A DNA stretch of 34,801 nucleotides from Balneolaceae bacterium (GTDB lineage: Bacteria; Bacteroidota; Rhodothermia; Balneolales; Balneolaceae). The DNA lies in the NCBI GenBank assembly GCA_007123985.1, contig SLGA01000176.1, positions 1-34,801 on the forward strand. Reading direction: 5' to 3'. Below the pieces are notes generated by a model. The model did not search any database. It was given only the letters and a program-made list of their open reading frames with translations, and had not been told where the DNA came from. The translations under genes and the position numbers were made by a program. Each line of letters begins with the position of its first letter. Within the stretch, counting starts at the first letter, position 1. This document shows, in pieces, positions 1 through 8,254 of this stretch.

Positions 1-312
1 CAAAGCCTGAACAACCAGGGGCGATCGTTTAAATTCGACTCCATTGAATGCCTGGCCGCATTTGTAATAACTGCTGATGACCCGGATAACATCCATTCAA
101 ACTGGGTTCCCGATTTTATAAACCGCGGAAACTGGCTGCAGGCGGAATCGGCCATTTATCTTCACAGCGAAACACTTCGAAGTCCGATGGGGCTTAATCT
201 TACCGCCTACGCTGAACGAGAAACAGCTGAACCAATTCAAACTGAATATGGCGGTGATCTTATTGAATTTGAAGCAGTATTGGAAATCGTAAAAAGAGAG
301 TGGCTGCAGTGA
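1..312 (+). CDS. nosL: NosL-family copper chaperone, 3' part only
   Basis: The open frame enters from the left edge and stops at 310-312, giving the last 103 residues of a protein. The readable part matches the NosL pattern: FDSIECLAAF, then a VPDF segment, a Trp followed by an Ala-rich YLHS stretch, and an SPMG motif before the C-terminal GGDLIEF block. NosL is a periplasmic, usually lipid-anchored, Cu(I)-binding protein that supplies copper to nitrous oxide reductase (family knowledge). The N-terminal lipobox and the rest of the metal site lie outside the window. Its stop is 25 bases before nosD on the same strand, so it belongs to the nosLDFY unit. The identity is supported by both sequence pattern and context. 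Confidence 0.82.
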   Translation, partial: QSLNNQGRSFKFDSIECLAAFVITADDPDNIHSNWVPDFINRGNWLQAESAIYLHSETLRSPMGLNLTAYAERETAEPIQTEYGGDLIEFEAVLEIVKREWLQ

Positions 313-337
313 GAGCCAATTAACAGAACCTGAGAAC

Positions 338-1579
338 ATGAAACCATTCATTCACATATCCGCGCTGCTGTACACTTGTTTGATGATCACAACCTTCGTT
401 CAGGCTCAAATTATCGTGAGCCCCAATGCATCTATAACATCTATACAGGCAGGAATTGACCAGGCTGCTGCCGGCGATACAGTGGTTGTATATGCAGGCA
501 CGTATCAGGAGAATAACATTGAAATCACAAAACCGCTTGTGCTCATGGGAATTGATCGACCTGTGATTGATGGCAACAATGAAGGGACCATTTTGGTGAT
601 ACGTGCCGATAGTATTACCGTTCAGGGCTTTGAATTCAGAAATACAGGGCGAAGTTACATCCGTGATTATGCAGCAATATTAATCGATCAGGCGAGTGAT
701 TTTATTGTTAAAGAGAACCATCTGTACAACGTTTTTTTTGGCATCTACCTCGCCGAAACCGATCGTGGCAAAGTGCAAAACAACCGGATTGAATCGTACG
801 ACAGGCGCGAAGCCTCATCCGGTAACGGGATACATCTCTGGTATGTCAGAAATCCCGAAATTATCGGGAATAGAGTGGAAGGCATGCGCGATGGAATCTA
901 CCTGGAGTTCGCTGAAAATGCCCGGATTCACGGTAACATCAGCAGCAAAAACAACCGGTATGGGCTGCACTATATGTTCTCGAATGGAGGAACCTATTAC
1001 GATAACACATTCAGAGAAAATGGTGCCGGTGTTGCGGTGATGTACTCGGAAGATGTAGATATGAAAAACAATCTATTCGAGCATAACTGGGGACCATCAT
1101 CTTACGGACTGCTATTAAAAGATATGCGCCAGAGTAACATCGAAGGCAATCGCTTCTACAAAAACACCGTGGCAATCTATTCTGAAAGCTCAACAAATAT
1201 TCAAATCAAACGAAACCAGATTGAACAGAATGGCTGGGCGGTTAACATCAAATCGAGCAGTGCACGGAATTACTTTACGGAGAACAATTTCATTGAAAAC
1301 AGCTTCGATGTACGCACCGACAGCCCTCGCAATAACAACCTTTTTGAGGGAAACTACTGGAGCAACTACGAAGGGTACGACCTTGACAGGAATGGAACAG
1401 GTGATGTACCCTATCGCCCGGTGAGCCTCTTCTCTGTGATTATTGAAAAACAGCCCGAATCACTGATTCTAATGCGAAGCATGTTTATTCGCCTGCTTGA
1501 TACAGCTGAACGAATAATGCCCGTGCTCACACCCAAAACACTTTACGATGAACAACCAAAAATGCATCGAATACAATGA
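338..1579 (+). CDS. nosD: NosD, periplasmic copper-assembly protein for nitrous oxide reductase
   Basis: A 413-residue protein with a signal peptide (hydrophobic stretch about residues 7-20, ending VQAQ). It is followed by a right-handed parallel beta-helix made of repeated short turns with many N-G-I/N-x-I steps (for example the GIHLWYVRNPEIIGNRVEG region). This is the NosD / CASH-repeat architecture, and the length is normal. NosD works with the NosFY ABC transporter in the periplasm to mature the CuZ site of NosZ (family knowledge). The first in-frame ATG after nosL gives an intact signal peptide, which fixes the start. The last codons overlap nosF in an ATGA arrangement, implying translational coupling. 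Confidence 0.93.
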   Translation: MKPFIHISALLYTCLMITTFVQAQIIVSPNASITSIQAGIDQAAAGDTVVVYAGTYQENNIEITKPLVLMGIDRPVIDGNNEGTILVIRADSITVQGFEFRNTGRSYIRDYAAILIDQASDFIVKENHLYNVFFGIYLAETDRGKVQNNRIESYDRREASSGNGIHLWYVRNPEIIGNRVEGMRDGIYLEFAENARIHGNISSKNNRYGLHYMFSNGGTYYDNTFRENGAGVAVMYSEDVDMKNNLFEHNWGPSSYGLLLKDMRQSNIEGNRFYKNTVAIYSESSTNIQIKRNQIEQNGWAVNIKSSSARNYFTENNFIENSFDVRTDSPRNNNLFEGNYWSNYEGYDLDRNGTGDVPYRPVSLFSVIIEKQPESLILMRSMFIRLLDTAERIMPVLTPKTLYDEQPKMHRIQ

Positions 1580-2280
1580 TTGAAATCAAAGAGCTTAAAA
1601 AGTCTTTCGGCAGCCTTGAGGTACTCAAAGGCATAAATCTTATGATTCCAAAAGGGCAATCCACCGGTATTGTGGGCCCGAACGGCGCCGGAAAAACCAC
1701 ACTAATCAAAACCATTCTTGGCCTTGTGAAACCAGATTCAGGAAGCATACAGGTAAATGAAACCGTGCTGAACGGCAACTGGCAGTATCGGCGTAACATC
1801 GGGTACATGCCGCAGGTTGCACGTTATCCGGAAAACATGCGGGTACACGAACTTCTTGAATTTATAAAAGGCTTACGAAATCAGCCGGCTCAGTATGAAA
1901 CTGAACTGATTGAGCAGCTTCATCTTGGTCCCGAGCTGCAGAAAGAGTTGCGTACACTGTCGGGCGGTAATCGCCAGAAAGTAGGCGCCACACTTGCCAT
2001 GATGTTTAACCCCGACATTCTTTTTTTTGACGAACCTACCGCCGGTCTTGATCCAAAATCGAGCCAAAAGTTCAAAGAGCGAGTTCAAACCGAAAAAGAG
2101 AACGGCAAAACCATAATTATTACATCACACATCATGAGTGAACTTGAGCAGCTCGTAGATCATGTAATTTTTATCCTCGATGGCAACGTTCGCTATTACG
2201 GATCTACAAAAAACCTGCTTGCAGAAAGCAATGAAGAGCGCCTTGAAGGAGCTATTGCAAGCATGATGGAAATGGCCTGA
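1576..2280 (+). CDS. nosF: NosF, ABC transporter ATPase for nitrous oxide reductase maturation
   Basis: A 234-residue single ABC domain. The Walker A motif GPNGAGKTT is at residues 34-42, a Q-loop lies near YMPQ at 77-80, the signature LSGGN is at 128-132, and Walker B with its catalytic Glu (ILFFDEP) is at 148-154. All key residues are present. It is the cytoplasmic ATPase partner of the NosY permease and sits in the canonical nosD-nosF-nosY order. The ATG overlaps the nosD stop by four bases. A generic ABC ATPase could look the same; the assignment rests on gene order. Confidence 0.93.
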   Translation: MIEIKELKKSFGSLEVLKGINLMIPKGQSTGIVGPNGAGKTTLIKTILGLVKPDSGSIQVNETVLNGNWQYRRNIGYMPQVARYPENMRVHELLEFIKGLRNQPAQYETELIEQLHLGPELQKELRTLSGGNRQKVGATLAMMFNPDILFFDEPTAGLDPKSSQKFKERVQTEKENGKTIIITSHIMSELEQLVDHVIFILDGNVRYYGSTKNLLAESNEERLEGAIASMMEMA

Positions 2281-2303
2281 CTTGAATGTAACAATCTGAT
2301 AAA

Positions 2304-3098
2304 ATGAATTCACTACTACTTCACATCGCAAAAAATGAATGGAAAAGCCTGCTGCGAGGCAAATGGGTAGTTGGGTATGGGCTTATATTCCTTCTTCTTA
2401 CCGATTCACTGCTGCGTTTTGGCGGAGGCGGACCCGAAGCCCTCCTGAGCTTATCGAATGTTATGCTTCTGTTTATTCCCCTGGTTGGAATGATTTACGG
2501 TATCCTCTATATCTATCAGAGCCGTGAATTCATTGAGCTTCTTCTCACTCAACCAATCGATAGAAAAGTACTCTTCTGGGGACTTTTTGTTGGCATATCC
2601 ACTCCGTTGATGCTCGCTTTTGTGATTGGTTCTCTGCTACCACTTGGCTGGCACGGCATATTAATAAAAGGTGCAGCCGCATCTGCAATGGTACTTGGCC
2701 TTGGTGCGGTATTAACCTTGATATTTGTTTCACTTGGTTTTCTGTTCGGGCTGACCTTCTACGACGACCGCATCAAAGGATTTGGATTTACTATTGTAGT
2801 ATGGCTCTTTTTGGCGATATTGTATGATGGACTGGTACTCATGCTGGTGTTTATGTTCGGGCATTACCCGCTGGAGCGGTTTGTGATTGCTGTATCCATG
2901 CTCAACCCGATTGATCTTGCCCGCATTATGGTGATGCTTGAGTTTGATGTATCTGCATTAATGGGATATACCGGGGCTGTTTTTAATCGGTTCTTTGGCT
3001 CAAATATGGGAATCATCATAGCAAGTGCCATGCTTACGCTTTGGCTTGCCATGCCGGCGTGGATTGGATTAAGAGTATTCAAAAAGAAAGATTTTTAG
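2304..3098 (+). CDS. nosY: NosY, ABC transporter permease for nitrous oxide reductase maturation
   Basis: A 264-residue membrane protein with about six hydrophobic segments (roughly residues 22-33, 48-70, 95-115, 120-150, 160-185 and 235-258). It starts 23 bases after nosF. It has the ABC-2 permease layout: an N-terminal amphipathic stretch, then paired helices with few charges. Together with NosF and NosD it forms the transporter that supports copper-centre assembly in NosZ. Sequence alone would only give ABC-2 permease; the gene order makes NosY likely. Confidence 0.9.
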   Translation: MNSLLLHIAKNEWKSLLRGKWVVGYGLIFLLLTDSLLRFGGGGPEALLSLSNVMLLFIPLVGMIYGILYIYQSREFIELLLTQPIDRKVLFWGLFVGISTPLMLAFVIGSLLPLGWHGILIKGAAASAMVLGLGAVLTLIFVSLGFLFGLTFYDDRIKGFGFTIVVWLFLAILYDGLVLMLVFMFGHYPLERFVIAVSMLNPIDLARIMVMLEFDVSALMGYTGAVFNRFFGSNMGIIIASAMLTLWLAMPAWIGLRVFKKKDF

Positions 3099-3105
3099 AT
3101 TTACA

Positions 3106-4131
3106 ATGACATCTGCAGACAAAAAACAGATTAAAATTTGGTACTGGAGTGGTGCCACACTTGTTTTTTTAATTCTGATAGTTGGCGGAATTACCCGTCT
3201 CACCGGCTCAGGTTTATCGATGACCGACTGGAAACCAATTATGGGAGCCATTCCACCCATAACAGAAGCACAATGGGAGGATGCGTTTGAACAGTACAAA
3301 CAATTCCCGGAGTACCAACAGATTAATCGGGGGATGAGCCTCGCTGAGTTTCAGTTCATTTTTTTCTGGGAATATCTGCATCGGATGATTGGCCGGCTTA
3401 TCGGGCTCGTTTTCATTCTCCCGTTTGGTTATTTCCTGATCAAAAAGAAATTAGATTCCACCCAGTTAAAACGTGCATCGCTTTTGCTTATACTCGGGCT
3501 TTCTCAGGGTTTAATGGGCTGGTATATGGTGCAGAGTGGCCTGGTTGATGTGCCAAGGGTGAGCCCTTATCGGCTTGCTGCGCATCTCTCTCTGGCATTT
3601 GCCATTTTTGGTTTTTGTGTTTGGTTTGCACTCGATCTGAAAGAACAGAGATATAAGGCGGGTAATGGCACAAAAGAACTGAAGGTTTGGCTCTGGATTT
3701 TTTTAGTAATACTCTCATTGCAGGTAATCTGGGGAGCGTTTGTTGCAGGACTCCATGCCGGGCATATCTACAACACATTCCCAAAAATGCATCAATTCTG
3801 GATCCCTCCGGAGCTATGGCTTATGCAGCCATTTGCCATCAATTTCTTTGAAAATATGGTTACTGTCCAGTGGATCCATCGCGTTCTCGCAACCCTCCTT
3901 GGGCTGATGGCAATTGGTATGTGGATTCGATCCTATCAAACAGGTACTACTTTTCAAACAAAAAAATGGATACTTGCGGTTTTTGCGCTCATATTAGTTC
4001 AGTATCTGATCGGTGTTTTTACGCTGGTCTATCATGTTCCCGTATGGCTCGGTGTACTTCATCAGGCGATGGCCATGGTTCTCTTTGGTGTAGTTATTGG
4101 TGCCTTGCATCAGATCCGTGCGGCTGTTTAA
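3106..4131 (+). CDS. ctaA: Heme A synthase, COX15/CtaA family
   Basis: A 341-residue integral membrane protein with about eight helices. It carries the COX15-type signature MTDWKPIMGAIPP near residues 39-51, followed by the W-x5-YK-x-FPEY region typical of the long alphaproteobacterial/mitochondrial type. Candidate heme-ligand histidines sit in the expected helices: His92 (EYLHRMIGR), His160 (RLAAH), His258 (WIHRV) and His319 (VLHQAMA). The enzyme oxidises the C8 methyl of heme O to the formyl of heme A for aa3-type oxidases. It starts seven bases after nosY, so it is probably cotranscribed with the nos genes, which is not its usual place beside cox genes. No ctaB or cox gene is visible in the window. 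Confidence 0.92.
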   Translation: MTSADKKQIKIWYWSGATLVFLILIVGGITRLTGSGLSMTDWKPIMGAIPPITEAQWEDAFEQYKQFPEYQQINRGMSLAEFQFIFFWEYLHRMIGRLIGLVFILPFGYFLIKKKLDSTQLKRASLLLILGLSQGLMGWYMVQSGLVDVPRVSPYRLAAHLSLAFAIFGFCVWFALDLKEQRYKAGNGTKELKVWLWIFLVILSLQVIWGAFVAGLHAGHIYNTFPKMHQFWIPPELWLMQPFAINFFENMVTVQWIHRVLATLLGLMAIGMWIRSYQTGTTFQTKKWILAVFALILVQYLIGVFTLVYHVPVWLGVLHQAMAMVLFGVVIGALHQIRAAV

Positions 4132-4173
4132 TACAGAATACATTTATTTATCGACCTACCAAATCAAGAGAAA

Positions 4174-5373
4174 ATGGATTTACATCCACACTTCAGACGA
4201 ATCTGGCATTTATCACTTCTGAGTTTTATCATCGCCTCGGTAACAGGTTTTCTGTATCGGTATGGCATGTTATACCCATTGGCTGAATGGCTTCATTTTG
4301 CAAATATACGCCACGCCCATTCTCATTTGATGTTTTTTAATTGGATATCACCGCCAATCATGATTTGGATGGCGTCATCAATTATCAAGAAAAGTGATTA
4401 CGCAGCCGTTCGAAATTTTTCTGTATGCATCTATACCATGCTCTTTATCGGGGCGCTCTCCTTTCCCTTTTTTCTGGTTTACGGTTATCACTCCGTACCC
4501 CTTGGGTTTGCAAGCCTGCCACTCGCTGCAATTCTATCTGGCCTGGTGATGATAACATGGTACTGGTTTATCTGGCTCTATTACCTGGCCGGAAATAATA
4601 GACCAAGGAACATTTCTAAACTTTTTTTTGATGCAGCCCTTCTCACCCTGTTTATAAGTTCACTGGGTGCATGGGGGGTATCAGTGATTCAATTTTTGGA
4701 TGTACAAAACCCTCTCTTTTCATCTGCGATGACCCACTTTTTTCTCGCTACATTTACAGAGGGATGGGCAATGCTGGGAATTCTTGGAATTTTATGGTCA
4801 AAAACTTCAGTGTCACAATCAAAATTACAAATATCAGCCGGATGGTTTTGGGTACCCCTGTTATTTGGTTCTATGATGATCTTCCCGTTCAGCCTAACCC
4901 AGACCCTGATAACTCCTGTTATGCTGTTAACTGCAAAAACAGGACTTGTTCTCATTATTGCGGGTCTTATTGCGAATGTATGGTTTCTTACAAAAGAAAA
5001 AGTATTCAACACGGTGACCAGAAAAGTGATTCTCCTGCTTTTGATTTTAAAAATTTTGTTCCAGGCTGCCGCCATTTTACCGCTTGAAATTTGGCCCGGC
5101 GAGCACGGCCTCAGGGTTCTCTATCTGCATATTCTCCTGTTGGGAATTATCTCTGTTACGTTAATTGAGGCTTTCACCGGTGTAAAAGTGACTCTGACAA
5201 AAGTACTTTTTGCAATTTCTGTGCTGCTCGTAATTCTATCGCTCGGTATGATTAGCGGTTACTGGCCGGCACATCTATTACCACCTGACATCTATGTTTG
5301 GGTAATGCTCATCTCCATTTTACCCACAATTCCTGCTATTTCAATCTGGATTTTTACAGTGAAAAATATGTAG
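4174..5373 (+). CDS. Uncharacterised 12-helix membrane protein of the nos neighbourhood
   Basis: A 399-residue polytopic protein with about twelve hydrophobic segments spread over its whole length. Histidines lie at helix ends: RHAHSHLMFFNW at about residues 46-57, a THFFLATFTEGW segment near 186-197, and LYLHILLLG near 317-325. Twelve helices with intramembrane histidines recall heme-copper oxidase subunit I or NnrS-type proteins, but I cannot see a complete heme-copper ligand set, so this is only a resemblance. It follows ctaA by 42 bases and precedes the Rrf2 regulator, so it likely acts in nitrogen-oxide or heme/copper metabolism. The ATG at 4174 is chosen because it leaves a short charged N-terminus before the first helix. 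Function unknown. Confidence 0.8.
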   Translation: MDLHPHFRRIWHLSLLSFIIASVTGFLYRYGMLYPLAEWLHFANIRHAHSHLMFFNWISPPIMIWMASSIIKKSDYAAVRNFSVCIYTMLFIGALSFPFFLVYGYHSVPLGFASLPLAAILSGLVMITWYWFIWLYYLAGNNRPRNISKLFFDAALLTLFISSLGAWGVSVIQFLDVQNPLFSSAMTHFFLATFTEGWAMLGILGILWSKTSVSQSKLQISAGWFWVPLLFGSMMIFPFSLTQTLITPVMLLTAKTGLVLIIAGLIANVWFLTKEKVFNTVTRKVILLLLILKILFQAAAILPLEIWPGEHGLRVLYLHILLLGIISVTLIEAFTGVKVTLTKVLFAISVLLVILSLGMISGYWPAHLLPPDIYVWVMLISILPTIPAISIWIFTVKNM

Positions 5374-5457
5374 CTAAGAACAATAATTTTATGGTATTGA
5401 GTTGAATAAATTCCTATTTTGGATAAAAGAGTCTCAATAATGTATAACTAATTAATC

Positions 5458-5919
5458 ATGCTACTATCAAAATCATGCGTCTACGGGTTAAGGGCATCAC
5501 TTTACCTGGCAGCGAGAGAACAAGGAGAGTTTATACCTATCAGAAATATGAGTGATAAACTTGAAATATCATTTCACTTTTTAACCAAAATACTGCAACA
5601 GCTAACTGCAGAGGGTATTCTTGAATCATTCAAAGGGCCGAACGGTGGTGTACGCCTGACCCGAGAAGGAAGTGAAATACAACTCATTGATATAGTTTTG
5701 GCCATTGACGGGCCGCAACTACTTACTGAATGCGCTCTCGGCCTACCGGGCTGCGGGGTTAAAAATCCTTGTCCGCTCCACGATAAATGGGCCGAAACAA
5801 GAGATGCGATTCATGAGATGCTCGAAAAAACCACACTTACTGAACTAGTGCGCAAAGGAAAAGCAGAAAATCTGCGTTTAACCACAGATGGTGGTTTCGA
5901 CATCCTTTTTGAGAATTAA
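5458..5919 (+). CDS. Rrf2-family transcriptional regulator, probable Fe-S cluster sensor
   Basis: A 153-residue protein with an N-terminal winged helix (LSKSCVYGLRASLYLA, then the recognition-helix region ISFHFLTKILQQL and the wing GPNGGVRL). It has three cysteines at 92, 99 and 105 followed by PLHDKW, the position where IscR and NsrR bind an Fe-S cluster. The Cys spacing is C-x6-C-x5-C, slightly different from C-x5-C-x5-C. Placement between nos/heme genes and hemN suggests it senses NO or redox/iron status and controls these genes, as NsrR-type members do. That role is inference. An additional Cys7 is present. It starts 84 bases after the preceding gene, so it may have its own promoter. Confidence 0.9.
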   Translation: MLLSKSCVYGLRASLYLAAREQGEFIPIRNMSDKLEISFHFLTKILQQLTAEGILESFKGPNGGVRLTREGSEIQLIDIVLAIDGPQLLTECALGLPGCGVKNPCPLHDKWAETRDAIHEMLEKTTLTELVRKGKAENLRLTTDGGFDILFEN

Positions 5920-5933
5920 TCTGTTTTAGTGCT

Positions 5934-7313
5934 GTGAGTTTACTAAAAGAAGAACTTCTTGACTTGGTGCAAAAATACAATGTACCCGGGCCAAGATATA
6001 CCTCATACCCAACAGCTGTTCAATTCAGTGAAGCATTTGAAATTGCAGAGCTTGAAGAAAACTTCTGCCGGAGAAAAGAGAGTGAAAATCCTCTGTCCCT
6101 ATACATTCATATTCCGTTTTGTTTTTCACTTTGCTGGTATTGCGGGTGCACCAAAATCATCACAAGAGATCAAAACAGAGGGGATGTATATCTCGATTAT
6201 CTTGAAAAAGAGATGGCTTTGGTCAGTAAAACCACCCATCCGCTTTCAACCTTGAAGCAGATTCATTTTGGCGGGGGAACACCAACTTTTTTAGATCCAA
6301 AGCAAATCAGAAGGCTTGGTAAGCTCATCAAGAGATATTTTACCCTTCATAAGAGTGCAGAGTTTAGTGTTGAGATAGACCCTAGAAGATGCAGCGAAGA
6401 GCACATTATTGCACTAAAACAGATAGGCTGTAACCGTGCCTCTCTGGGGGTTCAGGACACAAATGAAGAGGTACAAAAGGCGATTCACCGAATTCAGCCG
6501 TTCGGGGAGACACAGAAAGTAACTGAACAACTGAGAACCCACGGTATAAATAATATCAATTTCGATCTGATTTATGGCCTGCCGAAACAAACTCCCAGTT
6601 CATTTGAAAAGACTATTTCGGATGTAGTGAGCCTGCTGCCCGACCGCTTTGCAGTGTATAGTTATGCACATATTCCATCCATCATGCCGGCACAAAAACT
6701 GCTGAACGAAGCTGATTTTCCTTCAACCGAAGAAAAACTGGGAATGCTCGTTTACGCAATTGAAACCTTGCCCGGATTTGGCTACAACTATATTGGGATG
6801 GATCATTTTGCAAAGAAAACCGACGAGCTCAGCACTGCACTGACTAAGGGAACGCTGCAGCGTAATTTCCAGGGTTACAGCACTCATTCTGAACTTGAAA
6901 TGATTGCTCTTGGCATGTCGTCCATATCACAAGGCCCAAGCCTTTACTGCCAGAACGAAAAAGATTTGAACCAGTATTATGCGAAACTGGATGAAGGCAA
7001 ACTGCCTGTAAAAAAAATATTGCGCCTTACAGATGAGGATATCATCAGAAAAACCGTAATTATGCATATTATGTGCAGAGGTGAAATAATCTATAATAAG
7101 CTCTCTGAAGAACTTGGGATTACCTTTACAGAACATTTTTCCGGAGAGATTGAGAACCTGAAACAGCTCGAAGCGGATGGCCTTCTGCTCTTAACACCCA
7201 ACGGTTTTAAAATAACATCCACAGGACGTCTGTTTTTGAGAAATATTGCGATGATATTTGACGAGTACCTTACACAAAGCCGGCACAAAACTGCCTACTC
7301 CAAAACGGTTTAA
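5934..7313 (+). CDS. hemN: Oxygen-independent coproporphyrinogen III oxidase (radical SAM)
   Basis: A 459-residue protein with the HemN-specific radical SAM motif C-x3-C-x2-C-x-C at Cys63, 67, 70 and 72 (HIPFCFSLCWYCGC), preceded by the PGPRYTSYPTA block typical of true HemN. The glycine-rich SAM motif FGGGTPTFL follows. The C-terminal part has the HemN winged domain with IMCRGEI. Length matches true HemN (about 455), not the shorter HemW. It makes protoporphyrinogen IX without oxygen, which fits an anaerobic respiration locus. The start is GTG at 5934, 14 bases after the Rrf2 gene stop, so the two are probably one transcript. Confidence 0.95.
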   Translation: MSLLKEELLDLVQKYNVPGPRYTSYPTAVQFSEAFEIAELEENFCRRKESENPLSLYIHIPFCFSLCWYCGCTKIITRDQNRGDVYLDYLEKEMALVSKTTHPLSTLKQIHFGGGTPTFLDPKQIRRLGKLIKRYFTLHKSAEFSVEIDPRRCSEEHIIALKQIGCNRASLGVQDTNEEVQKAIHRIQPFGETQKVTEQLRTHGINNINFDLIYGLPKQTPSSFEKTISDVVSLLPDRFAVYSYAHIPSIMPAQKLLNEADFPSTEEKLGMLVYAIETLPGFGYNYIGMDHFAKKTDELSTALTKGTLQRNFQGYSTHSELEMIALGMSSISQGPSLYCQNEKDLNQYYAKLDEGKLPVKKILRLTDEDIIRKTVIMHIMCRGEIIYNKLSEELGITFTEHFSGEIENLKQLEADGLLLLTPNGFKITSTGRLFLRNIAMIFDEYLTQSRHKTAYSKTV

Positions 7314-7479
7314 CAGTCACTGATTTTGCACTGCAAACCCATAGTATGCTTATCTCTGTAGGGATCATCTTACTGCACCCGTTCTTTTAAGAGATTTATC
7401 AGAAGATTATCTTTCGGAATGATCGGGAAGCAGATTCTCTTCATATATGTAAATCAACACACCGGAAAATAAACTCAGA

Positions 7480-8253
7480 ATGATTCCAAAGTTCGCTTTT
7501 ACTTTGATCTTTTTGTGCTTAGCAACTATTCAGCTTAAAGCTCAACAACAAACTGAACAGGTTGAAAGCATGCTTGATGAAGCTGCTCAACTGATGGACG
7601 AGCATGATGATAATGGTGCACTTCAAATATATCTGAATATCATTGAAATCTCTCCCGATAATTATAATGCCCTCTGGAATGCAAGCTTGCTCTACTCAGC
7701 AATTGGGTTTCGGTTTGATGATGAAGAGAGACAGAAGGAGTATTTTAAAAAAGCTCAGGAATTGGCCGAAACCAGCATTGACCTCTACCCCGATCGTGGA
7801 CACCCTTATTATGTGATGGCAGTGGCAAAAGGCCGAATGGCTGATCATGTAGGCGTAAACCGAAGGATTGAATTAGGGCATATTATTGAAGAATATGTAA
7901 AAAAAGCGGTGGACATAATGCCCGAACATGCACCATCCTGGCATCTTTACGGGGTGTGGCAATCAGAAGTGGCAAATGTTAGCCGTGCTGAACGAATAGC
8001 GGCAAGATTTATATCGGGCGGGCTCCCGGACGGATCGAACGAGCTTGCTGAAGAGTACCTTCGAAAAGCCATACAATTTGATCCGGGCAGCATTCTTATC
8101 AGATTCGATTTGTCCCTTCATTTCTTAAGATCCGGACAAGATGAACTTGCAATTCCAATCCTTGAAGACTTAGTGGAAATGGAGCCAAAATTAAAAGACG
8201 ATCCTGAACATATTAAAGCTGCAAAAGAACATCTGAGGGAGTTACGCGGATAA
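7480..8253 (+). CDS. Exported TPR-repeat protein
   Basis: A 257-residue protein with a signal peptide (MIPKFAFTLIFLCLATIQ then LKAQ). Helical repeats of the tetratricopeptide type follow, for example NGALQIYLNIIEISPDNYNA, the AETSIDLYPDRGHPYYVMAV region, AVDIMPEHAPSWHLYGVW and a last repeat with AIQFDPGS. The pattern of a middle HLYGVW repeat resembles the RMD/FAM82-like TPR group, but I hold that weakly. It is presumably periplasmic. It has its own spacer of 166 bases upstream, and its stop is one base from the stop of the convergent HlyD-like gene. The partner protein is unknown. Confidence 0.85.
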   Translation: MIPKFAFTLIFLCLATIQLKAQQQTEQVESMLDEAAQLMDEHDDNGALQIYLNIIEISPDNYNALWNASLLYSAIGFRFDDEERQKEYFKKAQELAETSIDLYPDRGHPYYVMAVAKGRMADHVGVNRRIELGHIIEEYVKKAVDIMPEHAPSWHLYGVWQSEVANVSRAERIAARFISGGLPDGSNELAEEYLRKAIQFDPGSILIRFDLSLHFLRSGQDELAIPILEDLVEMEPKLKDDPEHIKAAKEHLRELRG

Positions 8254-8254
8254 A

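Noticed and set aside
97..351. Minus-strand open frame across the nosL end
   Set aside because: It is antisense to a well-matched NosL reading frame and has no recognisable motif.
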